A stretch of 64,000 nt of DNA from Apostichopus japonicus (GCF_037975245.1 NC_092572.1:16560269-16624268); one strand, 5' to 3'. Counted from the first letter of the stretch, positions 34,171 to 47,667 are shown. Numbers and translations: made by a program. The notes: generated by a model not told the origin, from the sequence alone.

Positions 34171-37100
34171 GGGGGGAGGGTGTAGGTCTGGCGTATCCAT
34201 GGGACAGACATTCTAAAGATAATAATTTACACATTTTGAGGGGGACTCTTGGGGCGAATCTTGACATAAAAATGTCAGCCTAAAATTGTTTAGCTAGCTG
34301 CATGAACATTTTCAGATACAACAAATTTTGGCAAAAACTGCTTGAATTTTGTGATAAAATGTCACATTTGAGATTTTTTAGATATATTGTCTGAATTTTT
34401 AACCCATTCTCCAATATAAATGAAGGTGGTAAATGAAATTCACTGTTTCTGTGATCCATGTAGAGGTTTTGTTCTTAAAGTACATTCTAACCTTTTTGTG
34501 CAGAGTTCTAGAGCATCTGTTCCTTATGCATGTCTTGAAGTAGAGGTTGGGTAAAGTAGAGGTTTGCTAAATTTTAATAGAATCAATAGTTATATCTACT
34601 TCAGTTGCTGTAACTGTATCTTAGGTGCCCCCCCCCCTCCCTCTGCCAGGTTTCATCTAGGATGAACCACTGGTGCTGTGATCGAGTGGATAAAGGCAAT
34701 GGCATTTGAAGCAATGAGGTTTGGCAATCAGGAGGTTCTATGTAAGGTGGGTTTATCATCCAAGAGCAGTCTACAGTTTTCCCATCTGAAATGAGTTTCT
34801 AAATTTTATATAAAATGTTGAATTGGAAGCCACCCGTAGTGTAAGTTGTGATCCATACGCCTGTGCGGGCTTCTCCCACATTTGTGTTTGGTTAAGCTTT
34901 GTAAAAATAACTGCTCATTATTATTATTACAATGGCCGTGTAACCCCATTCTTATCTTTGGAGTGGGGGGAGGGGGTATCTGCACTTGTTGGATGTGTAG
35001 TGCAATTGGACGCTAAGATTAAGAAACAGAAAACCACATTTACATAATGTTACAGCTCTGATATAAATCTTAGCTTTATAAGAAATACTCAAAGGACAGC
35101 CATTTATTTTACCACTCCGTGGAAGCTGGAATCCTTTTTATTTATCAACAGCATACATACACACCATAAGTGAATGATAATTAAACAGTAACATAAAAGA
35201 TAAAAGTACTAAAACTGAAAACATGATAAGAAAATGACATCCCTTGATGAAAGTACAGTGAACTGGAGCCTCTGGAGAGAGATGTATACTAATACAAGCC
35301 TTTTAATTAGGTTGTGATATTGTGTGTTCAATCACATCTATAATAATCAACAATGTGGGTAATCATTAATAAGTACTCATTTGAGTGTGAAAATAAAGCC
35401 TACAGGTTGTCAAATAATTCATTGTTAACAGTTAGATCATATAGCAAACAGAACAAGTAGCTACAAAGGAACGTACTTCCTTCATAAAATATCGCCCCAA
35501 GTGTCTTGCAGCATATATTATGTAACTTAATTATACTCAACTTTCAGTGTGAACAACAGAGTAAACAACTCAACAGTAAAGGCCACCATTTGAATACTGT
35601 ACTATCTTCTAAATGAATGGAAACAGTTAAAAAGATAGTTCATACTGTTCCAGTCTTTGATACACTGTGTATGAAACCGGTGGGGATTATAAAGGTAGGT
35701 TTTACACGCTTCACCATGATGTAAGAAATATAGGGTTAATAAAAGGAATATCATACCATCAAAGAATATATAACATTAACTCGAAGGTCACTGTACATCT
35801 TGTCCTTTGATGTTAAAGTCTCACTATGCATTCCATCTGGACGGTCTGAATAATAATGTTTTGGAGGTTTCTATTCTCGCTCGTTCTCTGAGATTCGGCC
35901 AAAATATTTGGCAAACAATGCACCTACAAGATTGTCTGCTTATTAACTACACAATGGTACCAAAACAGGGTTAGGGAACAGTTTGTTTGTGTTTATAATG
36001 GAAGGCATCATGGGGCTTTATACCTAAATATCACATGAAAGTAAGTACAAACAATGAAGGATATTCATCAGAACACAACTACGAGGCAAGTTATAAAACC
36101 AACCAATTTACTCAGTTTTGAAATTAAGTAAAAACAGAGGAGCTGTGTGCTATTCATGACCAACATTTTTGTTTGTGTTTACGTCATATGAAAAACTCAA
36201 AATACCCATATCCCAATGGATTTAAAAGAAAAAATTGAAACCATAGAAAATAAGTTGACAGTCGGGTCAAGTAGCTACTGGATAGTTCCCTAAAAACACT
36301 TTAATGAGTTTTACTTCAGCACCGTCGAAATGGGTGCAATTAGTCCGTAAATATATGATGCTTGGCATGGCAAAACATGGATGGGACAGATATTGAGACT
36401 TTCATATTTAGAGAGGACAGAAACAAACAAACAAGCAGAGACTTAAAGTTGAATCCAGATGTCCTTTTGACTGAATGGAGAATCGGTTGAGAGAGCATTT
36501 CAGAGACGAAGCCTGAATTGAAAGCTAAAACATCAATCAATTTTGTGAAGTAGCATTTAACGTACTACACTTTTCATTCGATTCTAATTACCACCAGGTG
36601 AAGGCAATATTATGCAATATTTCTGTACGAAACCCTTGGTGTATTTCTCCCCCTCCAACCCACACCCAAAGAGGTGCAACTTCACATGGCTAATTAGCCT
36701 GATCACCTCTGTCCCTTCTGCTATATGAAAAGTAAAGTAAGACATCTTAATCCTCTCTTACATTTGATCTTTCTGTGGTTTTAAGAATTTTGCATATTTT
36801 AAATATTCAGGGTGGCATTTAACCTCCCCACTTCCCCACACCCATCACCCTTCACCACCAAGAAAAATGAAAATGGATGAAGTAAACAGGGTGAGAGAGA
36901 ACTTCAGTTGCTACTGATGTTTGTTCTAATAATGTCCTCATAGATAATACAGAAACCTCAAGTCTGCAATATAAATCCACTGTGACAAAATGATGATATT
37001 TCGGTTGCTTTTATTCCCAAGATGCGCTATTGTTCTTGTTTTGTTATTAAATTTATTTCCTATTCCTGTTGGCCTGGTTACATACCGTCACGAGAATCCG

Positions 37101-39339
37101 ACAGTGGCGCATCCTGGTCGACCGAGTGGGGAAGGAAAACCAAAACTTGCAACAACATCAACGACAACGACAGAGTAAATACAGACTTGTGACACGTTGT
37201 GACAAGGTGTGACAACGTCACAGCAAAATCACATCATTGTAACAAATGCCCAAAAAGATGGCTGAATTAAGAAAGAAAACAGTTTCTCCTTTCTCCCCTC
37301 TTTTTGGTCGAGGCAACATCCCAGTTTGGAGAGAAAGTCAAGCAATTTTGGGGGATCTAGTTTAAGGAGATTGAAGAAAGACAGGGTTTAAAGGTGACAT
37401 GCACTACTGCAATTTGACTAAAAGTGGAGCTATATTCCATGCAGGCAATTTAGATTAAAGGAGCACTTTTTTCCCCATTGTTTTTGTTTTAAACTGTTCG
37501 TTAGCCAAACACTAAAGCTAGAAACAGTAAAAACATTGTAAAGACTAACGCTAACAGCTAATATGGACATAGTTGGAGGTTAAAACTTCCTCTTTGTGTA
37601 ATTTCTATCATTTGAACATCAATTATGTTCGTATTTGATATGGAATACATGGTTTGGTTTTTTATTGAGATTTTTCAAGCTGAATGCTACTTTAACTGAA
37701 CAATAAACATAGAGTCTGACAGGATCAGAACCGATGTTTTCAGAAAATCTGGCAAATCTAAAATAATATTCTTTGAGAATCTCCTGGGTATTAATTCTCT
37801 AAACTATAGTTTCATTATGATATTATCTTCTTGTATTTTTTTTCTTTCTGATGTTCAGCAAAGATACACACATTACCATAAAAACATTTTGTCATGCAAA
37901 AAAAGGGTGAAAGTGAAGCTTACGAAAACAATATCACTTCAAAAATAATTTCAAAACAAAACACTCAATTGAAAAGTAAACAATAGCTGCAGGCAAGTCT
38001 TTCAAACATGTGAGTCTAGTCAAACCAATCCGAAAACAACTGCAATTTGGGGGGTGGGGATAGGTGGGGGGTAGAGGTTGGGTAGAACAGCACTGATCAA
38101 ACCGAGTTCACCAACAAAAGTAAAGCAAAGCATTGATTTATGACTCACATAAAAGGTGACATGATTTCTACACTTAAAACCAATCACTTTGTGTAATCAT
38201 TAATGAAGGATATCAAAACAAGCCACAACTGAAAGATATTTGTTTCCGAGTAAGCTGGCTTTAGTAAGTTGAGCTTCATCAATTAATTCGATCTTATCAA
38301 TGGAAGTTTGTTCAACCTATTGATTTTAACATGAAGTGAAGTGCAACTTCAGTGGCATGTCCAAGTACTAGCTTCAGTGTCAATTTACCCACACATTTTA
38401 CTGGGTGGAGTGGGGTGGGGGTAGGAGGGGGGAGTGGCTAATATCTCAACTTTTCCCCGTAGCTCATGTACTTTCTTGTGGTACATTCACTGATATTACT
38501 TACATAGAACCTAACGGAAAGAATGTCGAGACCATCCGTCATTTTCACCACTCTTTAATAAGTACACATGAATCGTATCCTAACGACTGTCACACCAGGC
38601 ACATTGATAAAACAAAATTGCCCCCCCCTCCCTTTTATTTTCTCTCTTTCTATTACTTAGTGCTTGTTTTGGATTAATGATGAAGATTTTTACAATTTTT
38701 CTAAGCAAGGATACTTAAGTTTTTGGCAGCCCATTGGTAGGTGCGGTCAAGATAATGCTTAATCAAATAACATAAAAATAATTGTTGGGATTGGGGGATA
38801 GGCCAGCCAAGCTATTACCTAACTACAGACAGAAAAAAAAAGACTTTCTATTCTTAAGTAAACTGGTACCTTGATCAAACTTTACCATATTATTAGATCT
38901 TGATCAATGTTTACAATATTACTAGAGGATCATCGGGCTGATACAGGTGGTTTACTCTCGAACCAGTGTAAAAGCTTAAATGAAACAGGACAGTTGTGCT
39001 GGAATGAGACGCGTTAGAACACAACAGGTAGCGAGGGCGCTTTATTCTGTCCTTGTCTACAGTAGCATACCCGCACAACTGCTGTGTAACCCTACACCAA
39101 CTTATTACGGTCTTGTCCATGAAACAAAAAGCCTTATCAGCTGACATACTACCGAACTTAGTCGGTATACTTTATACTAGTATGCAAATCATAAACAGAA
39201 ATAGGTGGGTGGCTCTGCTCTTCATAATCTAAAACAAGAGATATTCTTTAAGAATGTGGACTTAATAGATAAATGCAGAGGGGGTGGGGAGAAGAATGGA
39301 AAGTAGAGGGGGCCAGAGACAAGGAAAATTCCAACGCAC
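34171..39339. other. Non-coding stretch downstream of adducin exons
   Basis: About 5 kb with no recognised exon. Adducin tail exons, including the Lys-rich MARCKS-like end, would be expected here on the minus strand and were not found. A weak minus-strand exon-like piece (about 37082-37145, flanked by 'gttgcaag' and GGTATGT, reading 'FLPHSVDQDAPLSDSRD') is noted without assignment. A plus-strand frame at 36990-37178 begins with a hydrophobic stretch but has no support. Confidence 0.4.
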
Positions 39340-39432
39340 CTGTGTTCTGCAAGCATCTCCATAAGTTATACCTGCCAGATCTTCAGAGATGGGTCCAGGG
39401 TGCGTCTTATCCCCAAAACGCTCTTGCCTAAT
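39340..39432 (-). CDS. Adducin exon (end of neck region)
   Basis: Acceptor 'aatttcag' and donor CAG|GTGCGT bound 31 codons, phase 0 at both ends: 'IRQERFGDKTHPGPISEDLA' then 'GITYGDACRTQ'. This fits the segment 'NKIREQNLQDIKTAGPQSQVL' of vertebrate alpha-adducin, which follows the head and neck. It is the most 3' adducin exon I can find in the window; the tail exons were not seen. Confidence 0.75.
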
Positions 39433-40281
39433 CTGAAATTCAAAGAGTAGACAACATCCTCGTTGGTAACATTATAACACTTCTATTCATAGTCTCTCTG
39501 CCATTAAGGATGAGGCATTAAAAATCCATGCCTTTTGCCACCGCGGTCCTGGCATCAGCTGCAAGGAGCATGTGGCATGAGTGCTAAATGCCTCGTTCTG
39601 TTGGATGCAGGTGTGACCTCATCAATTTTTCATTTCTGGGTAATATGGTTACGGAAATTTCACCGGCAGACACTCTTTGGGACATCTACCAAAGATGTCA
39701 GAATGACAGAACACATAACATAGCACTAAGAAGACACATAACATAACACTAAGAGGACATTGAATAGTGATACTAAGGAGGAGAGATTTAAGAATGTTTA
39801 AAGTTCTCACAGCAAATTTTTGAGGCTTGCTAAGGGTCTGCTGTGTGTAAAATGATCCTGGGTGGGAAGGGGGTCGGGGGCGTGAGGAAATATACACCCA
39901 TCCGCTTAAACCTACCATAAAAATACAAAAGTAGTAAATAGCACAACTTAAAAAACTTTCTTGGGTGAACCCTCCCTACATGTGGAAATGGCTCCCTAAA
40001 TGGGGAGTCCGCTCCCTACAAGGGGAGAACCCTACCTACGTGGGGAGTCCGCTTCAACGAATCCAGGGCAACACCCACTGATACACTTTTACATTATCTT
40101 TTTTTTTACCACTTTTTCTATAACATACTAGATACATCATTCACTCCTCGGAAGACCGAATTAGGGGAAAGGCCAAAAATGGGAAAGAAGTGAGAGGAAG
40201 GAGAAAGTGGTGACAAATAACAAAAATAAAACAATCAATTAGAAATAACAGTGTATAACGTCATCAACGTACAGTTTAAAC

Positions 40282-40383
40282 CTTCTTCTTGTACTCCTTA
40301 TGATCTTGTCCCTGTCTTGCAAACTGTTGTGGATCGGTGATAGTGACTGCATCACCACTCTTGGGGTCCTTGTCACCTACCCA
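40282..40383 (-). CDS. Adducin exon (neck)
   Basis: Acceptor 'tttttcacag' and 34 codons, phase 0: 'WVGDKDPKSGDAVTITDPQQ' then 'FARQGQDHKEYKKK'. The leading Trp continues the conserved K-T-K-W junction of adducins. The donor AAG|GTTTAA is weak. If read through, the frame stops at once (Val-stop), so splicing to the next exon (39432) is required and is phase-compatible. Confidence 0.75.
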
Positions 40384-40477
40384 CTGTGAAAAATGTAACC
40401 AGAGAGAAGAGTTGTGGATGATGCATAATCACTGGGTTTCCATTTGGCCTGTTTCCTACAAGATTTCTAACTGCAGG

Positions 40478-40515
40478 AGCGTAGCCAGGGGGCGAAGGGG
40501 GAGACCGCCCCCCTC
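40478..40515. repeat. G-run/C-run dispersed motif
   Basis: 'aggagcgtagccagggggcg' followed by 'aagggggagaccgccccc'. Same kind of motif as at 12768 and 16655; probably the end of a dispersed mobile element that extends to about 41100, where 'gctacgcgcctgca' appears inverted. Confidence 0.5.
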
Positions 40516-41515
40516 GATTTTTTTTTTGGATTTGTTTTATGATATCGAAGTTTTATAGTAGCTGTTATAAGAGGTTTTAATATTTGTTCACCAATAAATT
40601 AACTGTGTCTGAATTTTCGAAAATTCCCTGACCAACATTCTTCATCATACTTCCCTCTACTCGTGCAATTTTGACCGGTCTGTTAGGGGTTGAAGGTTTT
40701 TTTTCTATATTGGTTGTCCATAGATGATATTTTGTGCAACATTATGGGCATGTTTGAAGTGAATTTGTTTATTCAAATTCTGAACAAATAATGGGCTTGA
40801 AAACCTCAAAAAGTGGGGCTGACGGGTATTGTGGGCCGTTACGTAGTATTACCTACAAAAGCAATGATCCACAGAAGATGCAATGAGGTCCAACATGATG
40901 TGTGACTGGTGTCAATCTTAAAGTAGGTAATGGATGAAAGAAAAAACTATTTGGAAAAAACTTGGTTCTCAGGCAAAAGTGTTCATCTGGTTGGTCATTT
41001 TCAAGCCTGAGAAGTGTCATTTTAGGTGATCTGGGGGCTATCAAAACCAGAAATTTTCTTGTACGCTGCGTGCCAACCGATGGTGGCCCTCTTGGGGCAT
41101 GAAAGTTGCTACGCGCCTGCACCCAAGCAAATGTACCCCATCAATATTTGAAACAAATCACCGCCCCGGATCACATTGTCCAGAATGGTGACAATCCCGC
41201 TTCCCCCTCCCCCCCAACAACCCTTCTATCCCTGTTCTCCCTCTGAAAAGATCAAACATTTGCTAAATAAATAGCAAACAAACAAAGGATGACTAACTTC
41301 TGATAATTCCATCTGTAGGACATTTTAGATTTAGATTTTTTTGTTTCTGGAAAGTGCTAAAATCAAAACATTTTCATCACCTTGGCAAGTGCCTCTTCGA
41401 TGTCTTGAATTGTCAAAGTCCCCAAGTTGCCCAAAATTAAGGATTGTGTCGGGTGATTCTGTCAAACGGATGATGTGCCTACCACCAATTACATGTCACT
41501 ACTACTCAGGTGTAT

Positions 41516-41797
41516 CTTTGTCTTGTAGCCCTCGTCTTCCCCTTTCTCTCCCCAGTTGGCGTACTTTTGAGCTACCTCCACCTTGGAGTATGTGTTTGGC
41601 GTGTTCAGCCGTTTCGTCTTCTCCTCTGCCTGCCTCCTGTTCAACATCTTGATCGGTGACTCGTATCTGCTCTTCTCAAATTCGTTGTCGTAGATGTAGA
41701 TGAAGTTGGTGGAGGCTGCCGGGTAGCCGACCTCGCTCTTGGGCTTCAGTTCGTGTATCACAAACGGCTGGCCGTACACGTTGCCTGTTATGTAACC
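41516..41797 (-). CDS. Adducin exon (end of head / neck)
   Basis: Acceptor 'aatttgttacag' precedes 94 codons, phase 0. Blocks include 'GYITGNVYGQPFVIHELKPK', 'VGYPAASTNFIYIYDNEFEK', 'RRQAEEKTKRLNTPNTYSKV' and a final 'GEDEGYKTK'. In vertebrate alpha-adducin the equivalent exon begins 'GYRTGYPYR', has 'QREKTRWLNS' and ends at K-T-K before W. The K-T-K|W junction fixes the exon end at 41516, but the next bases are ATACACC, not GT. Later GT sites give the wrong phase into the next exon, so the donor looks mutated. Confidence 0.88.
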
Positions 41798-42209
41798 CTG
41801 TAACAAATTAAAAAGTTCCTGTGATCAAATTTTTGTGCTGGTTGCAGATCTAAGTCACTCTTACATCTAACATCAGCAGCACAACATTCCTCCATCTTTG
41901 TCTTCTTTGCTGTTTTACTTATGAAATGATTACATATCAAGTCTTCCACAAGTATCTCTTTGAAAATCTCACACATTTGGTCTTTGGTGCATTCAGGACA
42001 AACTAATTGGAACATTCCGTTTCTATGCCATTTCCATGAAATACTGCACAATTTTGGATGCAGGTGATCTTGAAACTATTTTCAAAATGGGTGGGGTGTG
42101 CGACAGATCACTTGTAGGGAGCTTCATGAAGTTCCCCAAACCGATAAAGTTTGGATTATGTTCAATAGCGTATGAAACCATTCTGATTATTAAGTCAAGA
42201 GCTTGCCAA

Positions 42210-42211
<2 letters not shown>

Positions 42212-42247
<36 letters not shown>
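42212..42247. repeat. (TA)n microsatellite
   Basis: About 35 bp of TA within an adducin intron. Confidence 0.95.
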
Positions 42248-42249
<2 letters not shown>

Positions 42250-42617
42250 AATCTAAGAGAGTATCAAGCTGTAACAATTAGAGTTTCAAGTAAGACACAA
42301 ATCAAATCAAATGGTGTATCCAACCATCCTGATACGTCACAGCTGTTTACTTTGACTGAACGAAGCTACCTGCTTATCCACACTGACTTCCTACAACTCA
42401 CTTCTCACTGAATTATCTCACTTAATAAAGCGTATTAGCTTGGTACACATATGATCAAAAACCTCATACGTTAACTAGCGACGCCATCGGTTGGCAATTA
42501 GCATAGTAAATGCTTGCTATATCTGCCCAGATCTTTAAATGCAAATAAGGCTAGTTGGTCTGCTGCACAGACGTTGCAGGCCAAGTGAGTTGGAATTTTT
42601 GCATTTTGAAATCTTAC

Positions 42618-42782
42618 CATATTGTCCAAATGTCTCATCATGGCTTTGAACTCCAGTTCACCGACCTTCAGTTTGTGTCCTGTCTCACTGACCCCACCTG
42701 CGTCCTTGGCAGTCCCTTCGCCGACCTTGTCTCTGACTTCATCCGGTAGGTGGATGACATTATCCAGGCCTACGGCATGTAT
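42618..42782 (-). CDS. Adducin exon (end of aldolase-like head)
   Basis: Acceptor 'ttcgtgacag' and donor ATG|GTAAGAT bound 55 codons, phase 0 at both ends, no stops. The exon reads 'IHAVGLDNVIHLPDEVRDKV' and ends 'GELEFKAMMRHLDNM'. It matches the vertebrate segment running from 'TLASAGGPDNLVLL' to 'GEQEFEALMRMLDNL'. This is the junction of the class II aldolase-like head with the neck that mediates oligomerisation. GC content is higher than in the flanking introns, as in the other adducin exons. Confidence 0.9.
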
Positions 42783-45236
42783 CTGTCACGAATAATTAGC
42801 ATACGGTAATGCGTTTGAATGCAGTTTGTTGTTACATTATCGAACACAAGTCTTACGAGCGACTCTATTAATCACTCTTATTCCTCCTATGTCGTTTCTC
42901 GTCGCTGACTTTGCTCTGCTGGTCCTAACACTACTAAGGAGATTCTTATATTTGTCATCTTGTATATGCCATCCGAGGAGTGAAACTCAACAATTTCATA
43001 TAAGAGAACGATAACATCGTACATGATTTGCCGAAGAAACCATCCGTTTGGCGTTCATGCTTCAAAAATACAAGACCCACTAAAGGGTCGTTTTTAGCTT
43101 AAATCCGGTTTGAACTTTCGTCCTTTTGATGAAACCTTTGAATCCTTCTCAATTGAAGCATTTTGTCTTCCATCTCTCTGTCAAGGGACAAAAGAGCTAA
43201 ATACTGCCATTACAGAACAAACACAGAAATGCACTTCTCCTTCAACAGGCAAATATTTAAGGAACTGTCTGTCTGGGCAATAATACTTCATTTGTTCCTA
43301 TCCAACAACAAAAATTTGTCTGTCAACAAAACTGGACCAAACTTGGCTATTTGATAATTTGCTCTTTAATGAACAAAAAGATGTCTCTTCTCTATGGTGG
43401 ATATAACCAATGCCTGGATTCTGCAAGGCACCTTGATAGCAAATAGGCAAAAGCATTATGTACAATATGTATGAGGTACAATAGAAGCATTGTAACACTA
43501 TCAGGAAAACGGAAGTTTGTGTTTATAAGCCTCTTCTCCAAACGATTTGATACAGAATCCTGTGGACGCCTGCGGGCGCAAGCTGAGCTCATCAAACTTA
43601 CAAAGACCCTCAGGAGCATCCCAGCTTTCCTTTCATGATGTTAGTGTCATCACATGTATTTATAATACGCTCTCTGGCTAAGGTGAAGTGCACAGGCGCG
43701 GCAGTATTTGAATATACCGCGGAGGATTGAAAACTGAAGCCTTTCCAAAATCTCATCGATCATATTCATAGACTTACTGTTTTAGTATTCTGTGCTTAAT
43801 ACTCCGTTTTGAATAGATATTTATTCCTCTTGAATGTTATTCAACTTTTATTAGCAGATTGAATTTGAGTTAGCAGAAATAAATGTTTCAGTTTTTGAGT
43901 CGGACTAAATTTATTCCAGTCCTTGCAGCCCGACTGAACTTTATAAACATTAGGCTGAAACTTGGAAGAAAATAAATTTTATCCCACAGCGATAGGCCTA
44001 GGCCTAAATATCCAATAATGAATGTTCAGAACTTGCTGCAGTTATCCAAGAATATGTAAAATATTGTTGACCCATCAAAGAAGACCAAGCCTCAAAAATG
44101 TGTTATTTATTGGATGAAAGATCAACAAGTTAGTACAGAGTCGGTGATGGACAAAGAAAATGCAACTGAAAATGCAGTCTGCTTGATAAAGTGGAGAGGA
44201 AAGGGGCCGTATTCTAGAAAAATCATCAAAATAAGTGGTATGTTGACCTTTTTTCTGTTTCATTTCTATGTGTAATCATTTGAAACTTTCTGACAGTGGC
44301 ACAATAACCAAGTTCAACTTCTAATTTTCTCCTGTCTTGTGCCACGATAAACAGCATCAAATTAATAATCAAATTAAAATAAGACAAGGCTACATGTGTA
44401 GTATATTTCTTGTTTAGGCCTAAACTTATAGGGTTACTACAGTTAAGCTTATTCTTATGGGTGCATGGGGCAATGCCCATGTTTGGTAATTATTTGGACA
44501 TTCAGTACTTGGATTTTCCTAGTTTTACCTATTCAAACTTCACGTTCAAGTCTGACGTTTCTCTTACCGTACTACAGAGATTTTATTTACCATTGAAATA
44601 GCGTTATAAAAATGCAAAATATTTAAGTGTTGGGCATGCAGGGTTTAATGTGATTACATTTCTGTTTTTCATATGTGGTTATATGCAAGGAGCCAAATTT
44701 TTCATCATTTTAATAATTATTACAGGGGGGGGGGAGGGCTAGTAAGGTTATATATAAACTTTGTGACATGTTGTAAGACATGTGTAAACATGCTTGCTTG
44801 CAAAAAAAGTGGGGTCTAAAGCCACTCATCTCTCCCCTGCACTGCGACGTCCCTATATTATGCACTGAATATTATATATTATATTTTCCGTTTCTGGTGG
44901 GTGGTTATTGTGCCAATGTATATTTGTGCCCTATCATTATTAATTATTTCTATTTGTTTTTTGTTCAGAGTACATTCACAGTATGTGTGGCAGAAACCAG
45001 TGGACAGAGCCACAGCCACAAGAGATGAACAAACGGTTTGCATACAAGTGCACGAATGCTCCAAGATACATGAAATTGAAGAAGCTGTATTTTATTTTTG
45101 TTTTGTTTTGTTTTGTAATTTTATAGTTGTTGAATAAAAAAGGAGACTTCAGAATTCTGGTTATTCTCATTATTTGTTTGGAGAGTTTTAATCAATAACT
45201 AGGACAACAAGCTGGCCAAATTCCTAACTCTCCTTA

Positions 45237-45660
45237 CTTGGAACTGATTAGCATACAAGTATTCAATAAGTATTCGAGTAAGTATTCAGAAACCTGTTAA
45301 GCCTTCATAAAATAACTAATTAGCATACAAGTATTTGAATACTAGCGAATAAGTATTCGAGTAACTATAAGTATTCATCAGAGCCGAATTATTTAAATTA
45401 GCAAATACTTATATGTAAATGAGCTAAGTATTCAAATAGCTATTCCAAATCTACTCGAATACCTATTCGAATACCTATTTGAATGCCTAACAGGTATTCG
45501 AATACTTCACTCATTTACATATTTTGGCTCTGATGAAGGCTTATAGTTATTCGTATTAGTATTGGAATACTTATTTTGTACTGGGTGTTATATGGTAAAT
45601 TTTCTGAATACTAAGGAAATCTTTGAATACTTTTTGAATACTTATCGACTATATTCGTGT
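45237..45660. mobile_element. Foldback sequence rich in ATTCGAATAC
   Basis: Inverted arms centred near 45455. 'actataagtattcatcagagcc' on the left (cited in two parts: 'actataagtattcat', 'cagagcc') faces 'ggctctgatgaa' and 'ggcttatagt' on the right. 'atgtaaatgag' faces 'ctcatttacat'. Both sides carry many 'gtattcgaata' type units. It resembles the subterminal palindrome style of the hAT MITE at 31.2 kb, but I could not find a target-site duplication. Confidence 0.5.
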
Positions 45661-46605
45661 TAGGTAAGGGTAACTTTATTAGAAAGCAGATAATCCGCTT
45701 TGTAACGACCATTGTTTGTTACCCAGACTCGACAAAAAAAAACACACACACCGATTGATAAAATTGTAGGTTGACAAAACCCAGACAACCAACTCTTGAT
45801 GCTGCAGGGAGAAGAGAGGACCAAGTACTCCCATTCCTGCCCATCAACACCCCCCACTTCCCCCACCACTTGAAATCCTAACCCACTAGTAAAGTGTGTT
45901 GCTGAACCTTCAAGGCATACAAATAGAAAACTCAATTATGACTTTCATGAATGATCTCTAAGGGAAATTTTTCCCACAGTTTCAACTGGTAGCTTTTCTA
46001 AGGATTTACATTAGCCAAAAAACCCTGGTTTCCAAGGTCAATAATGAAACACATCTCCCAGGTGGGTAACCTTGCCCTTGGGGTCACACATCAAAAAGAA
46101 TATTATGGGAACTTTATCGCTGAATGTCAACATTATTAGTGCACATACATGTTAGAAAGCAAATATCCCCTACTATGCCTTAATCCAAATCCATAAATCC
46201 GATTTAGAGTCGGCAAGTCGCATCAAGACTAGCAATTACCCCAGTCAAACATACTTTTTCAACCGCTGTTATTTTCTTTTCATTTCATGGAGCAGGCTTT
46301 GCTATTGCGGGTGGCTTTCTGCTGTTACTCAGAGCCTAGTTTGACTCAGGAAATAGCAAACAAAAGTTTGTACAGAAGCGGAATCTTCGGGGGTGGAGAG
46401 AGTTGAGGAGAGTGTAATGACTACATATTGATACAGAAGTAGACTATGCTAATGGCAAAATCAAGTTCCGTGTAGGCTAGGAGATACAATCATTCCCAAG
46501 ACAATAAAAATTCCAAATTGATTATATTGTAAACTTCATATTGTAACTTCAAAACTTTGATTTCTTATGTGTTTTGCTGCAGGGCGACAAGTTTCCATAT
46601 CTTAT

Positions 46606-46724
46606 GGACTATCTATCTATCTATCTATCTATCGGACTATCTATCTCTCTCTCTCTGTCTCTCTCTCCACCTCTCTCCACACCTCTCTCTCCACCTCTCT
46701 CTCTATCTATCTCTCTATCTATCT
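46606..46724. repeat. (CTAT)n/(CTCT)n microsatellite
   Basis: Runs of ctat and ctct with 'ccac' interruptions. All overlapping ORFs are low complexity. Confidence 0.95.
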
Positions 46725-47059
46725 GTTTGGAAACAGTTGGAAAATTTCACATAACTTTTCTCAGAGGAGAGGGTCATAACAAAGATTAACTCAATCCATA
46801 CCATTTACTTTGTGTTTAGAGTTGACTAATCTTGTCCATTTTCAACCCTAACCCCCTCCCCCCCCCCCCTTACCCCATTCCCGGCTCTTTAAAAAACAGC
46901 TTAAAAAAGGAAAACTCTGTAACTTTCACAGGTCTCCAAAATATTCTGAAATTGAGGAGAATGAACAAACTGTAACATAACCAGAAAACATTTGGCCTCA
47001 CAATGCTAAGTTTTACAAGCAATCCGACCACGTTGGACCAAGTCCAGCTAATTCTTTAC

Positions 47060-47303
47060 CTGTATCTCGCATGCTGCTACACAGTTGAGGGATAGGAAGT
47101 ACGCCTCCTCTATGGACCCACCACAGCAGACGATACCATGGTTATGCAAGAATAGGATCTTGTTTTTGGGTCCAGGGGCCCTGATGATTTGATCCTTCTG
47201 TTCCTCCTCGACCACGATCTCCGTGTAGTCATAGTATAGAGATCTCACCACAAATCAAGGCATCTTGACTGATCGGCAATAGGCCACACTTCATAGTTGA
47301 GAC
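47060..47303 (-). pseudogene. Adducin exon (aldolase-like head), one-base frameshift
   Basis: Acceptor 'aatcttgacag' and donor CAG|GTAAAG. The exon reads 'VSTMKCGLLPISQDALICGEIS'-type sequence (parts 'VSTMKCGLLPISQDAL', 'ICGEIS'), then after one extra base 'YYDYTEIVVEEEQKD', 'GPKNKILFLHNHGIVCCGG' and 'AYFLSLNCVAACEIQ'. These match the aldolase-like head blocks 'AMKCGLLPIS', 'YHDYHGI', 'LRNHGLV' and 'NLVVACEIQ' of adducins. The reference reading needs removal of one base at about 47240 ('atctctatactatg'); as written the frame hits TGA immediately. The exon is 244 bp (81 codons plus 1), which also shows the one-base excess. Confidence 0.88.
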
Positions 47304-47667
47304 CTGTCAAGATTCAAAGCAAAAAATTCAAAATCCTCCATATTCTATGACATCTTTGCTTTTAACGATTTGCTTTGGTCAACAACTTGCAGGAAGGGTA
47401 ATGCTAGGCAAACATATTGAATATTCAAAGAACATTTAAAATCCTCCATAATCTATGACATCATTGCTTTTAAGGTAGTTTTTTTCTTCTTTTTCTTTTC
47501 TTTTAAGTGGTCAGCAAATTTATAAAGTCAACCAGGTATTAATCAAAACAAATCGAAATGTGACAAGTCAAGCTAAAGATCTTACAAAAAAGTGATCAAA
47601 ATCCAATTAAAGAAAAAAGGAACCTGCTCTAAGAATCATTAAAGTAATTAATAAGGTGGATACTCAC

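Larger units (their letters stand above)
42783..47059. other. Adducin intron
   Basis: 4.3-kb intron. It contains the foldback at 45237-45660, a G-run (44727-44736), a CTAT/CTCT microsatellite at 46606-46724 and a C-run at 46856-46869. No exon recognised. The ORFs over the microsatellite (Leu/Ser/Ile/Tyr repeats) are artefacts. Confidence 0.6.

Noticed and set aside
36990-37178. 62-codon plus-strand ORF with a signal-peptide-like start
   Set aside because: Short, isolated, ends in a Thr-rich low-complexity run; no splice partner or poly(A) context.
41500-41516. U12-type AT-AC intron start after the adducin KTK codons
   Set aside because: ATACACC does not fit the ATATCCTT donor consensus, so a mutated or mis-sequenced GT donor is more likely.
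46557-46789. Three overlapping Leu/Ser/Ile/Tyr repeat ORFs
   Set aside because: Translation of a (CTAT)n/(CTCT)n microsatellite in three frames.
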